A DNA stretch of 64,000 nt, taken from contig CAVOQQ010000006.1 of NCBI GenBank assembly GCA_963698395.1, positions 186,001-250,000 on the forward strand, written 5' to 3'. The position numbers were made by a program, and so were the translations under genes. The notes under the pieces were generated by a model. That model had not been told where the DNA came from, did not search any database, and was given only the letters and a program-made list of their open reading frames with translations. Source of the DNA: JBBQUN01 sp963698395 (GTDB lineage: Bacteria > Actinomycetota > Acidimicrobiia > Acidimicrobiales > SZUA-35). Shown piece after piece: positions 23,935 to 31,557 of the stretch. Position 1 is the first letter of the stretch; every line of letters starts with the position of its first letter.

Positions 23935-26277
23935 TTAGCGGCTCGTGCGACGGGGGACGGGGAGGGGGCCGAGTGGCAGGAGGCGGTCGCTGCCGCCCTG
24001 CGCCTTCGACCAGTACTCGATCAACCAACCGCGCTTGATGGCGAGTGAGGCCAGGCGGGTCTCGGGATTGATCGCCACCGGGAAACCGACGGCGTCGAGG
24101 AGTGGCAGATCGGAGGAGGAGTCGGCGTAGGCGACCGATTCGGCCAGGTCGATGTCGTGCCCGTCGGCGTAATCGCGCAGCGCCTGGGCGCGGACCTCGC
24201 CGGTCGGCGGCACCCGCAGCAACTCACCGGTGTAGCGGCCGTTCTTGATCGACATCTCGGCGCAGATGATGTCGTCGAAGAGCGGGCGCAGCGGATCGAC
24301 CACGATGTTGAGCGCTCCGGTGATCAGCACCGTGCGGTGACCGAGGCGCTGGTGCTCACGGACTCGTCGGAGCGCAGCCGGAAACGCCTTGGTGAGGATG
24401 TGGTCGGCCAGCAGTTCGGTGCCGAGCCGATCCATTTCCGCAACCGACGCGCCTTCGTAGCGGCGGTAGAAGTGGCGAAGGAAGTCGGTGCGATCTCGCT
24501 GATCGAGGGCGAGGAGCTCGGGCACTTCCTGCAGGGTCTTCAGCGTGAACTTGGCCCGGTCCATGGGGCCCATGTCGCGGGTGGCCAACCAGCTGTAGCT
24601 GAACACCACGTTGGAGGCGATGATCGTGTTCTCGAGGTCGAAGGCCGCGAGCTGGCGCTCCGGAGCGAGGACCCGGTTGCGGAGGCGCTTGGTGCGAGCG
24701 TCAGGATCCGACGCCTCGCTCTTGGTCTTCACCCTGGCGTGATCGACGACCGACGGCAGGTGGATCTGGGTGACGTAGTGCTCCCAGTCGACCACGATCG
24801 GGTCGCACTCCATGGTGACCTGGTCGGCGGGATCGAGGGCAGCGTGGAGCGCAACGAGGTTGTCGACGCCGTAGAGGGCCTCGGACTCGGCGTAGGCGCC
24901 GTAGATCTTCACGTAGCCGATGGCTCGGTCGACCTGTTCCTTCTTGTCTTCGATGTCGGCGACGATGAGGGCCTGCTTGCCCCGGAGCGGCAGCAGCTTG
25001 AGCGCCTTGTCGGCCATGTCGAGCTGCTTTTGCATCCGATCGAGCTGGCGTTCCACGGCGCCTCGACCCGGGAACGAGAAGGGGGCCACCGCAATGGGTT
25101 GCCCCTTCTTGTCATAGAGCGGGTTCTCGGTGAACCAGCCATTGACGAGTTCGACGAGTTGGCGATACTTCAGCGGTTGCCGGGTGCCGGAGGCCACCTG
25201 GGTGATGTCGAGATGATCAAGCGGACCCCGTGCGGCCACGTTGATGATGGCCGCGACCACGAGATCGACGGGGATGACGTCGACCACACCCTCGGGCACG
25301 CCCGGGAATTCCTTCAAGAGCCCCTGGGCGTAGCTGATGAGGATGGGCTCGGCCATGCGGAAGCCCTTGATCCAGCCGGGGTAGGGCTCGGACCAGGCCG
25401 ATTCGATGATCGATGGGCGGACGATCGAGACCGGGATGTTGCCCTTGGATTCGTCGAGCGCTCGCTCGCCGAGGGCTTTGGTGTAGGCGTAGGAATCGGG
25501 CCAGCCGAGCGAGGCGGCGCGGGCGCGCCCGGCCTCGACGAGTTGCTCCGACACCCAGCGCTGGCGCCCCTGTTCGGTCTTGGCCGACAGGAGCGGGGTG
25601 CCGGCGGCACCGAGCTCTTCGACCGCGGCAGCACGGAACTGGTCGAGCTTCTCGGCCCGGCGGCTCTCGGCATCGAAGTCGGAGCGGGCACGACGAGCGG
25701 CGGCCACCTCGGAACGCCAGTCGACGTCGATGTGGAATGGGCTGTCGGAGAGGAGCTCTTCGTCGGCGGCGCCGCGACGGTTGCCGGCCACGTAGCAGGT
25801 CGAGACGGCCACCAGGTGCGGCGTGACGTCGAGCGACTGCAGGGTCTCGGCGATACGGGTCGGGCCGAGGAGGTTGACCTCGACCGCGGTGGTGATCGGG
25901 GCGTCGAAACTGACGGTGGCGGCCGAATGGATGACCGTGTCGCACGAGGCGATGAGTGCCCGGCCGTCGTCGTCGAGACCGAGGCCGTCGGTGCCGACGT
26001 CGCCGGCGATGACGGTGACCCGCCGGTCGACGGCGTCCCAGAACGCCTCCTTGCCGAGTTCGGCGAGCAGACGGTCGAAGGCGTTGTTGCGGAAGATCTC
26101 TCGCCGTGCTCGTTGGGTCGGGGTGGACCGTTTGCCCGGTCGCACCAGGAGCACGAGCTCGCAGTCGGGCACTGCACGCATCAGCCGCTCGACGAGCGCC
26201 GTGCCGAGGAACCCGGTCGAGCCGGTGATGGCGATGCGTTTGCCTGCCAGTTGTTCTGCGATCATTCGCTGGTGCAC
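23935..26277 (-). CDS. Fatty acyl-CoA reductase fused to a HAD-IB phosphatase-like domain
   Basis: This 780-residue fusion starts with an NAD(P)-binding fatty acyl reductase domain: TGSTGFLGTALVERL (about 18-32), VSTCYVAGN, and the catalytic YAYTKALGE (about 270), then a FAR C-terminal region to about 520. The last 240 residues are a HAD-IB domain of the SerB type; its first motif is FDLENTIIAS, with Glu where the second Asp is usual, and the later motifs SSDLPLLDAVG and INPET are present. Acyl reductases make fatty alcohols or aldehydes, as in wax-ester synthesis. The start is GTG 26277 or ATG 26265. It heads the operon with the LarA-like and PlsC genes and diverges from a TetR gene across a palindrome. 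Confidence 0.88.
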   Translation of the reverse strand: MHQRMIAEQLAGKRIAITGSTGFLGTALVERLMRAVPDCELVLLVRPGKRSTPTQRARREIFRNNAFDRLLAELGKEAFWDAVDRRVTVIAGDVGTDGLGLDDDGRALIASCDTVIHSAATVSFDAPITTAVEVNLLGPTRIAETLQSLDVTPHLVAVSTCYVAGNRRGAADEELLSDSPFHIDVDWRSEVAAARRARSDFDAESRRAEKLDQFRAAAVEELGAAGTPLLSAKTEQGRQRWVSEQLVEAGRARAASLGWPDSYAYTKALGERALDESKGNIPVSIVRPSIIESAWSEPYPGWIKGFRMAEPILISYAQGLLKEFPGVPEGVVDVIPVDLVVAAIINVAARGPLDHLDITQVASGTRQPLKYRQLVELVNGWFTENPLYDKKGQPIAVAPFSFPGRGAVERQLDRMQKQLDMADKALKLLPLRGKQALIVADIEDKKEQVDRAIGYVKIYGAYAESEALYGVDNLVALHAALDPADQVTMECDPIVVDWEHYVTQIHLPSVVDHARVKTKSEASDPDARTKRLRNRVLAPERQLAAFDLENTIIASNVVFSYSWLATRDMGPMDRAKFTLKTLQEVPELLALDQRDRTDFLRHFYRRYEGASVAEMDRLGTELLADHILTKAFPAALRRVREHQRLGHRTVLITGALNIVVDPLRPLFDDIICAEMSIKNGRYTGELLRVPPTGEVRAQALRDYADGHDIDLAESVAYADSSSDLPLLDAVGFPVAINPETRLASLAIKRGWLIEYWSKAQGGSDRLLPLGPLPVPRRTSR

Positions 26278-26317
26278 CGTGAGGTTGTCGGGTGTTGCTC
26301 ATCCGGCTCGTGCCGGG

Positions 26318-26339
26318 CTCTCTACCAATTGGTAGAGAG
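26318..26339. promoter_or_regulatory. 22-bp perfect palindrome, likely TetR operator
   Basis: CTCTCTACCAA followed by its exact reverse complement lies between the divergent lipid operon and the TetR gene, 41 bp from the acyl reductase start and 40 bp from the chosen TetR start. Its position and symmetry are typical of a TetR-family operator controlling both genes. Confidence 0.8.
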
Positions 26340-26366
26340 AGGATGATCTTAGCGGGCGACACCGGC

Positions 26367-26372
26367 TACGTT
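26367..26372 (+). promoter_or_regulatory. -10 box for a leaderless tetR mRNA
   Basis: TACGTT ends 6 bp before GTG 26379. The same hexamer and spacing precede the MurF gene at 30221, which supports this start. Confidence 0.45.
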
Positions 26373-26378
26373 GCCACC

Positions 26379-26978
26379 GTGACCGGTTCGGCTCCGAGTA
26401 CCCACGAACGAGTCAGCGAAGCAGCGCTGCTCCGATTCGCTGATCAGGGCGTTGCGGCCACGTCACTCGACGATCTCGCCCGATCGATCGGTCTCACCAA
26501 GCAGACGGTGCTCTACCACTTCGGATCGAAGGACGGCCTGGTCCGAGCGGTCGCCAAACGCGGCGCGGCCGAGCTCGTCACGGTGCTGAGCGAGGCGGCG
26601 CAGCAGAGCGAACCGGGTTGGGATCGAATCGAGTCGATCGTTCGCGCCGCCTTCGGCCTCGCCGTCCAGCGACCCGAGCTGCTCTCGCTCATGCGTGAGG
26701 TCAGTCGTCTGGGTGCGCCGGTCTCCGAGATCGTGCTCGAGGATCTCCAACCACTCATCGATGGCGCGCTCGATGCGCTCGCCGACGGCATGGAGGCCGG
26801 GGTCTTCCGCTCGGCCGACCCGCGCCTGCTGCTCGTGTCGGCCTATGCCGCGGTGGCCGGCGTGGTCACCGATCCCGAGGCGCTGCGTGCCGTCGGTCTC
26901 GAACTCGACCTGCGTGTCGCCGCCGGGCTCCGTCGTACCGTGCTCGATTTCCTCGCCTCGTCGCTGCTGCCCGCCTGA
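26379..26978 (+). CDS. TetR family regulator
   Basis: A 199-residue TetR protein. The N-terminal helix-turn-helix (about 10-55) reads VSEAALLRFADQGVAATSLD then IGLTKQTVLYHFGSKDGLV; the rest is a helical ligand-binding domain. I chose GTG 26379 because it directly precedes the domain and follows a TACGTT box by 6 bp; ATG 26343 is an alternative but would start right at the palindrome. It diverges from the acyl reductase operon with a perfect palindrome between, so it probably represses that operon and itself, with an acyl-CoA or fatty acid as likely ligand (inference). Confidence 0.9.
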   Translation: MTGSAPSTHERVSEAALLRFADQGVAATSLDDLARSIGLTKQTVLYHFGSKDGLVRAVAKRGAAELVTVLSEAAQQSEPGWDRIESIVRAAFGLAVQRPELLSLMREVSRLGAPVSEIVLEDLQPLIDGALDALADGMEAGVFRSADPRLLLVSAYAAVAGVVTDPEALRAVGLELDLRVAAGLRRTVLDFLASSLLPA

Positions 26979-27014
26979 ACACCGCCGACTCGACACTCGC
27001 CGACCCGAGGAAAC

Positions 27015-27113
27015 CTCAGGGCCTCCCAGCACTTCCAAGAAACGTCAGGGCCTCCCAGCAGTCTCCGGTGGGCAGCCCCTGAGCTTTGGCGGTTCTGCTG
27101 GGAGTCCCTGAGC
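27015..27113. repeat. Cluster of direct and inverted CTCAGGG-CTCCCAGCA repeats
   Basis: CTCAGGGCCTCCCAGCA (27015-27031) recurs as GTCAGGGCCTCCCAGCA (27044-27060). It returns inverted as TGCTGGGAGTCCCTGAGC (27096-27113) and in part as GCAGCCCCTGAGC (27072-27084). The outer copies can form a 16-17 bp stem with one mismatch. The cluster follows the TetR gene and borders the truncated GNAT gene. It may act as a terminator or be a remnant of a small mobile repeat. Confidence 0.7.
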
Positions 27114-27140
27114 TCGTGCTTCCGCTGATGCTCGTCTGCT

Positions 27141-27470
27141 CGGTGGTGGGCCTCGGCGACCCAGTAGCCGATCTCGAGCACCTCGGGTCCGCTTCGTCGG
27201 TGCAGTCCGGTACCTGCGATGACGTCGCCACCTTCTCGGGCAAGGGCGCCGAAGACGACATCCCCACCTCGTTCCCATTCCTCGGTCCAGCCCTCGATCA
27301 ACTGCACGCGCTCATCGAGTGACAAGGGTTCGAACTGAATCCACGCCATCCAGGGCCGCAGGTGCTCGATACTGGCGCCCACCGCCGCGCCGAGGGCTTC
27401 GGCATCACCGCAGTGCCAACGCCTGATTGTCAATCGCTCGGTTTCGATGCACTCCGGGAGACGGTTCATG
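27141..27470 (-). pseudogene. Truncated GNAT acetyltransferase (RimJ/RimL type)
   Basis: From ATG 27470 the first 110 residues are a good GNAT domain of the RimJ/RimL type: IETERLTIRRWHCGDAEAL, then EHLRPWMAWIQFEP, DVVFGALAREGGDVIAGTG and VLEIGYWVAEAHHR. After that the acetyl-CoA binding half (the usual RGxGxA loop and last 60 residues) is missing; the frame continues into low-homology sequence made from the neighbouring repeat cluster. The gene seems to have been cut at about 27140 by whatever created those repeats. The promoter side is intact, so a truncated product may still be made. Confidence 0.75.
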
Positions 27471-27700
27471 GTGCCCAGTATCGACGCTCGACCTGATGCC
27501 TTCCGGGAGTTTCTGCGCGAGGAGCCGGCGCCGACGCCGGCAACGCCTCTCGGCCACGCCTCTCGGGGGCCACGAACTTCCGGGGCCACGTCCACTTCCG
27601 GCAAAGCTCCGGGGCTGTGTACGTCTGGTCGTACGGTGCACCGGCGGTTTCGCCGAATCGTGCGGTGCCCCGGAGCTTCGACCGCGGTCGCGTCGCGAAC

Positions 27701-27706
27701 TAGGGT
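27701..27706 (+). promoter_or_regulatory. Promoter of the LLM oxidoreductase gene
   Basis: TAGGGT ends 7 bp before ATG 27714, and TTCGAC lies 18 bp upstream of it (27677-27682). The mRNA is probably leaderless. I see no gene in the 243 bp between the truncated GNAT start and this gene; it is GC-rich promoter sequence. Confidence 0.45.
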
Positions 27707-27713
27707 CGGCGCG

Positions 27714-28562
27714 ATGGCGCCACTGCACTTCGGACTGTTCGGGATCAACATGGGCACCGCCGCCAACCCGTCGGTGATGGCGGCGGTCACACAGCAGGCC
27801 GAAGCTGCGGGGTACGAGTCGGTGTGGACCGGCGAGCACATCGTGCTGCCCGACCCACAGGCTCCGCCATCACCGTCGCCTCCGGAGGTGCCATTCGTCG
27901 ACTCGACCAACGCCTTGGCCTATCTCGCTGCGGTGACCGACACGATCAAGCTCGGCACCGGGATCATCATCCTCCCCCAACGTCAGCCGACGGTCTTGGC
28001 CAAGAGTCTGGCCAGCGTCGACCACCTCTCGGGAGGGCGGTTGCTCTTCGGCCTCGGGGTTGGCTACCTCGAGCCGGAGATGACGGCGTGCTCGGTACCG
28101 CTGGCGGGGCGGGGTGAGCGTTCCGATGAGTACCTTGCTGCCATGCGCACCCTCTGGTCCGGTGACGCCGTGAGCTTCGGCGGCGAGCACGTGACCTTCA
28201 GCTCGGTGACGGCGAATCCCAAGCCGGTGCAGCCATCGATCCACACCGTGGTCGGAGGACACAGTGACCGGGCCCGGCGACGAGCGATCGAGCTCGCTCA
28301 TGGTTGGTACGGGTTCATGCGAGATCCGGAAACGGCAGCCGACGACATCGCTGCGCTGCGGCGGATCGCCGATGGGGTCGAACGCCCGGCCGAACTCGGC
28401 ACGCTCGAGATCAGCATCACGCCTCGAGGCCGCCTCACTCCCGCCGACCTCGAGGCCTACGCCTCGATGGGCGTCGACCGACTCATCCTCCAACCGGGCG
28501 GACACCGCAGCGCCGACGAGCTCGAGGCCTTCGTCGACACCCACGCCCCCGCCAACTGGTAG
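27714..28562 (+). CDS. LLM class F420-dependent oxidoreductase
   Basis: A 282-residue TIM-barrel protein of the luciferase-like monooxygenase superfamily, TIGR03619-like. The motifs MGTAANPSVMAAVTQQAEAA, YESVWTGEHIVLP, LGTGIIILPQRQPTVLAK and DHLSGGRLLFGLGVGYLEPE are typical of the F420-using branch of actinobacteria. The substrate is unknown. The open frame runs further upstream to 27447, but the domain starts at MAPLHFGLFG and a -10-like box precedes it. It is convergent with ddl across an inverted repeat. Confidence 0.9.
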   Translation: MAPLHFGLFGINMGTAANPSVMAAVTQQAEAAGYESVWTGEHIVLPDPQAPPSPSPPEVPFVDSTNALAYLAAVTDTIKLGTGIIILPQRQPTVLAKSLASVDHLSGGRLLFGLGVGYLEPEMTACSVPLAGRGERSDEYLAAMRTLWSGDAVSFGGEHVTFSSVTANPKPVQPSIHTVVGGHSDRARRRAIELAHGWYGFMRDPETAADDIAALRRIADGVERPAELGTLEISITPRGRLTPADLEAYASMGVDRLILQPGGHRSADELEAFVDTHAPANW

Positions 28563-28589
28563 CCACGTCGTTCTGCGCCCAATCGGTCG

Positions 28590-28640
28590 GCAACTTGCGC
28601 GATTGAAGGGTCATTTTCGGCCCCGGGTCGCGCAAGTTGC
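28590..28640. terminator. Inverted repeat between convergent LLM and ddl genes
   Basis: GCAACTTGCGCGA (28590-28602) and its exact complement TCGCGCAAGTTGC (28628-28640) form a 13-bp stem around a 25-base loop. It is a likely bidirectional terminator. Confidence 0.55.
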
Positions 28641-28650
28641 TGGGGTTTCG

Positions 28651-29748
28651 TCAGTGGGTGGTGACTCGTTTGGTGGTGCGGCGGGCGTGGCGCTCGAGCG
28701 CCAGTTCGACGAGCCGGTCGATGAGATCGGGATACGCCAGGCCGGAAGCGGCCCACAGCTTGGGGTACATCGAGATCGGGGTGAATCCCGGCATCGTGTT
28801 GAGCTCGTTGAGGAGCGGTCCTCGTCCATCTTCCTCGTAGAGGAAGTCGGCTCGAGCCAGGCCTTCGACCCGCAGGGCGCGGTAGGCGATCTCGGCCAGC
28901 GCCTGCATCTGCGACATGGCGTCAGCGGACACCTCGGCCGGAATGACATCGGTGGCCACCCCGTCGGTGTACTTGTCGTCGTAGCTGTAGAACTCGGCGC
29001 CGGGAATGATCTCGCCGCCGACCGAGCATTCGACGGTGGTGTTTCCGAGCAGAGCGAACTCGATCTCGCGCCCGGTGACCGCTTCTTCGATCACCACCCA
29101 CTCGTCGTAGCGAAAGGCCAACGCCACGGCGTCTTCGAGTTCGTCGAGGTCGTGGGCCTTGGTCACCCCGACCGAGGAGCCCATGTTGGCCGGCTTCACG
29201 AACAGTGGCAGTCCGAGCTCCTCGACGATCGGTTCGAGCAGACCGTCGAATTCGGGTTCGTAGAGTGTCCACCAGCGAGTCTGCGGCACCCCGGTGGCAC
29301 GGAGGATCTCCTTGGCTTTCGCCTTGTCCATGGTGAGAGCGGACCCGAGCACGCCCGAACCGACGTAGGGGACGTTGGCCAGTTCGAGCATCCCCTGGAT
29401 GGTGCCGTCTTCTCCCAACGGGCCGTGGAGCAGGGGCAGGACCACGATTCGCTGCCCCGGCTCGGCCGCAGCGACCTGTGGCACGAGCGACGTGGCCGGC
29501 CCGACGGCGGTGAGCCGTTCCGGGAGTGAGCGGGTGCCGTCGGCCAGGATGGCCATGGCTTCTTCGGCCACGACCCAGGTGCCGCTGCGATCGATGCCGA
29601 TCGCCTGGATGTCATAGCGTGACTTGTCGGTGGCGTCGAGCACGTGCACGGCCGTCGAGCACGAAACGTCGTGCTCGGCCGACTCACCGCCGAAGATGAC
29701 GATCAATCGGATCGGGTGGTCGTTGGAGGGCTCGACTGATGCAGGCAC
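28651..29748 (-). CDS. ddl: D-alanine--D-alanine ligase
   Basis: A 365-residue ATP-grasp enzyme that makes the D-Ala-D-Ala dipeptide for peptidoglycan. Motifs: IVIFGGESAEHDVSCSTA at the N-terminus, VVLPLLHGPLGEDGTIQG, LPLFVKPANMGSSVGVTK, and the catalytic end LNELNTMPGFTPISMYPKLW. The long insert with GAEFYSYDDKYTDG fits the Ddl family. The start is uncertain: GTG 29748 begins just before the domain and no better start is seen; the frame extends to 30264 without support. MurF, which uses the D-Ala-D-Ala product, is encoded 470 bp away in the opposite direction. Confidence 0.94.
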   Translation of the reverse strand: MPASVEPSNDHPIRLIVIFGGESAEHDVSCSTAVHVLDATDKSRYDIQAIGIDRSGTWVVAEEAMAILADGTRSLPERLTAVGPATSLVPQVAAAEPGQRIVVLPLLHGPLGEDGTIQGMLELANVPYVGSGVLGSALTMDKAKAKEILRATGVPQTRWWTLYEPEFDGLLEPIVEELGLPLFVKPANMGSSVGVTKAHDLDELEDAVALAFRYDEWVVIEEAVTGREIEFALLGNTTVECSVGGEIIPGAEFYSYDDKYTDGVATDVIPAEVSADAMSQMQALAEIAYRALRVEGLARADFLYEEDGRGPLLNELNTMPGFTPISMYPKLWAASGLAYPDLIDRLVELALERHARRTTKRVTTH

Positions 29749-29858
29749 GTCGTGATGGTAGTGCCGGCCCTGGTGTCTCACGGTCGGCCGGTGGGCCCGG
29801 CAACGGCGATCCCGAGCGTGGCGTTCGTCGGCGGACCCGCGTCGGCCGAACGATTGCA

Positions 29859-30179
29859 CTAGCGAGTGGACGGCCCTTCCTCGGACCACTCCCGAAGCAG
29901 CTGGAACGAGAAGATGCCCGTGCTGTGTCCGTCGTTCCAGGTGATGCCGAGTCCCCAGCCGCCGTGGAACTCGGCGTCGGTGATGGCGAGGGGGATGGGG
30001 CTGTGCGGCAGGGGCCAACCAGGTTGCCCCTTGCCGCGAGCCACCTGGCAATCGGCGCAGGGGCAACCGAGGCGCACGTCGACCAGCGAGAAGGTGGCGA
30101 CGTGGTCGTCGGCGAAGACGATGGTGATGCCCTCGTCGCGTTTCACGGTGACGTCGAGTGGTTCGAAGCGAGCGTCCAT
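29859..30179 (-). CDS. DUF971 domain protein
   Basis: A 106-residue DUF971 protein, homologous to the N-terminal domain of gamma-butyrobetaine hydroxylase. The family pattern is seen in VDVRLGCPCADCQVARGKG and EFHGGWGLGITWNDGHSTGIFSFQLLR. DUF971 proteins are suspected of roles in iron-sulfur protein maturation or metal handling; the function here is not known. I chose ATG 30179 (MDARFEPLDVTV), where homology begins. Its start faces the MurF start only 41 bp away, and about 110 bp separate it from ddl on the same strand, so it may be co-transcribed with ddl. Confidence 0.85.
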   Translation of the reverse strand: MDARFEPLDVTVKRDEGITIVFADDHVATFSLVDVRLGCPCADCQVARGKGQPGWPLPHSPIPLAITDAEFHGGWGLGITWNDGHSTGIFSFQLLREWSEEGPSTR

Positions 30180-30208
30180 GGGGGCCAGCATGCCGTGGCT
30201 TCGCCCGG

Positions 30209-30214
30209 TACGTT
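30209..30214 (+). promoter_or_regulatory. -10 box for a leaderless murF mRNA
   Basis: TACGTT ends 6 bp before ATG 30221. There is no Shine-Dalgarno sequence. Confidence 0.45.
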
Positions 30215-30220
30215 CTCCCC

Positions 30221-31543
30221 ATGGCGTTCTCCACCGATACACGCACCTTGCGGCCAGGCGACACCTACGTGGCGATTCGGGGTGAGGTCCACGACGGGCA
30301 CACCTTCGTCGACCGCGCAATCGAGCTCGGGGCGACCACCGTCGTTGTCGACAGCGCAGCCGTTGCCGGCGGCCTCGTGGTGCCCGATGACATCGAGGCG
30401 ATCGTGGTCGAGGACACGATCGACCACCTGACCTCGGAGGCCAGCGAGCTGGTTCGCCGATCCGGTGCCGACATCGTGGCGATCACCGGTTCGGTCGGCA
30501 AGACGACCACGAAGGCGACGCTGGTCGCTGTGCTCGGTCAGGCTTTTCCCGTCGTCTCCGCCACGGGCAACCTCAACACCCCGCTCGGGTTGTCGCTCAC
30601 CGTCCTGAATGCCGAAGCCCTGCGTAGTGAGCCGGTGAACACCTCGGCGCGAGCGAAGATCGTGATGGAGATGGGTGCTCGACAGGTCGGTGACATCCGT
30701 GAACTCGTCACCCTCTTTCCGCCGATGGTGTCGGTGGTGACCAACGTGAAGCCCGTCCATCTCGAGACCTTCGGCACGATCGAGGCGATCGAGCGAGAGA
30801 AGGGCGAGCTGATCGCCGGCCTTCGCCCCGAGGGCACGGCGGTGCTCAACGCCGACGATCCCCGGGTCATGGCCATGGCGGAGCGAACTGCGGCCCGCTG
30901 CGTCACCTATGGCCGTGCCGACTCCGCGGACATCGGACCCGATGCCCTCACCGTGTCGCTCCCGATTCTCGGTGATCATGCCGTGACCACGGCCCTGGCG
31001 GCGGTGGCCGTCGGTCGCACATTCGCCATGACCGACCAGCAGATCGCCGAGGGTCTCACCGCCATCGTGCCCGAGCCGGGGCGCTTGGTTCGCCTCCGGG
31101 GCCGAGCAGAGTCGACGCTGGTCGACGACACCTACAACGCGTCACCGGACGCGGCACTCGCGGCACTCGATGTCCTGGCGTCGCTGCCGGCGAAACGCCG
31201 AGTGGTGTTTCTCGGCGACATGCTCGAACTCGGTCCCGACGAGATCAGCGAGCATGTCCGGGTCTTGGCTCGAGCGATCGAGGTGGCCGATCTCGTGGTC
31301 GCTGTCGGGCCGATGATGGCCGAGGCTGCTGCCGACCGCGACGTGGTGCTCTTCGCCGACTCGATCCTGGCGGCCGACGCGATTCGCTCCGGTACGGTGT
31401 TCGAACCGTCGGCCGACGACGCGATCCTGGTCAAGGGATCGCAGGGTCTGCGGATGGAGCGAGTCTCCGAGGCGTTGCTGAACCCCGATCTCGACCCGGC
31501 CCAGGTGCTGCCGCGCCAGGCCGACAGCTGGAAAGCGAAGTAG
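30221..31543 (+). CDS. murF: UDP-N-acetylmuramoyl-tripeptide--D-alanyl-D-alanine ligase
   Basis: A 440-residue Mur ligase. It begins directly with the MurF N-terminal motif STDTRTLRPGDTYVAIRGEVHDGH, so the usual 20 residues before it are missing. The ATP loop is ITGSVGKTTTK, followed by ATGNLNTPLGL, VMEMGARQVGDI, VVTNVKPVHLETFG and the C-terminal DDTYNASPDA and VFLGDMLELG. It adds D-Ala-D-Ala to the peptidoglycan precursor; the dipeptide is made by Ddl, encoded nearby. Other Mur ligases are not in the window, so this pair is away from the main division cluster. It could be a second MurF copy. The gene converges on a nucleoside hydrolase gene with 14 bp between. Confidence 0.88.
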   Translation: MAFSTDTRTLRPGDTYVAIRGEVHDGHTFVDRAIELGATTVVVDSAAVAGGLVVPDDIEAIVVEDTIDHLTSEASELVRRSGADIVAITGSVGKTTTKATLVAVLGQAFPVVSATGNLNTPLGLSLTVLNAEALRSEPVNTSARAKIVMEMGARQVGDIRELVTLFPPMVSVVTNVKPVHLETFGTIEAIEREKGELIAGLRPEGTAVLNADDPRVMAMAERTAARCVTYGRADSADIGPDALTVSLPILGDHAVTTALAAVAVGRTFAMTDQQIAEGLTAIVPEPGRLVRLRGRAESTLVDDTYNASPDAALAALDVLASLPAKRRVVFLGDMLELGPDEISEHVRVLARAIEVADLVVAVGPMMAEAAADRDVVLFADSILAADAIRSGTVFEPSADDAILVKGSQGLRMERVSEALLNPDLDPAQVLPRQADSWKAK

Positions 31544-31557
31544 CGCCCGCAGGCGCC

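Noticed and set aside
22476..24038. Plus-strand open frame opposite the LarA-like gene
   Set aside because: No domain and a composition typical of antisense frames; the LarA pattern is clear on the minus strand.
24157..26346. Plus-strand open frame of 729 codons opposite the acyl reductase/HAD gene
   Set aside because: Low-complexity Gly/Val/Asp/Arg sequence without motifs; the minus strand holds the complete reductase and HAD motifs.
26292..26378. Longer TetR protein from upstream starts
   Set aside because: Starts at 26292 or 26343 would place the operator in or against the coding start. The GTG at 26379 has the box and spacing seen at other genes and directly precedes the domain.
27447..27713. 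N-terminal extension of the LLM oxidoreductase
   Set aside because: The upstream sequence is low-complexity and overlaps the divergent GNAT start; the domain begins at 27714 after a -10 box.
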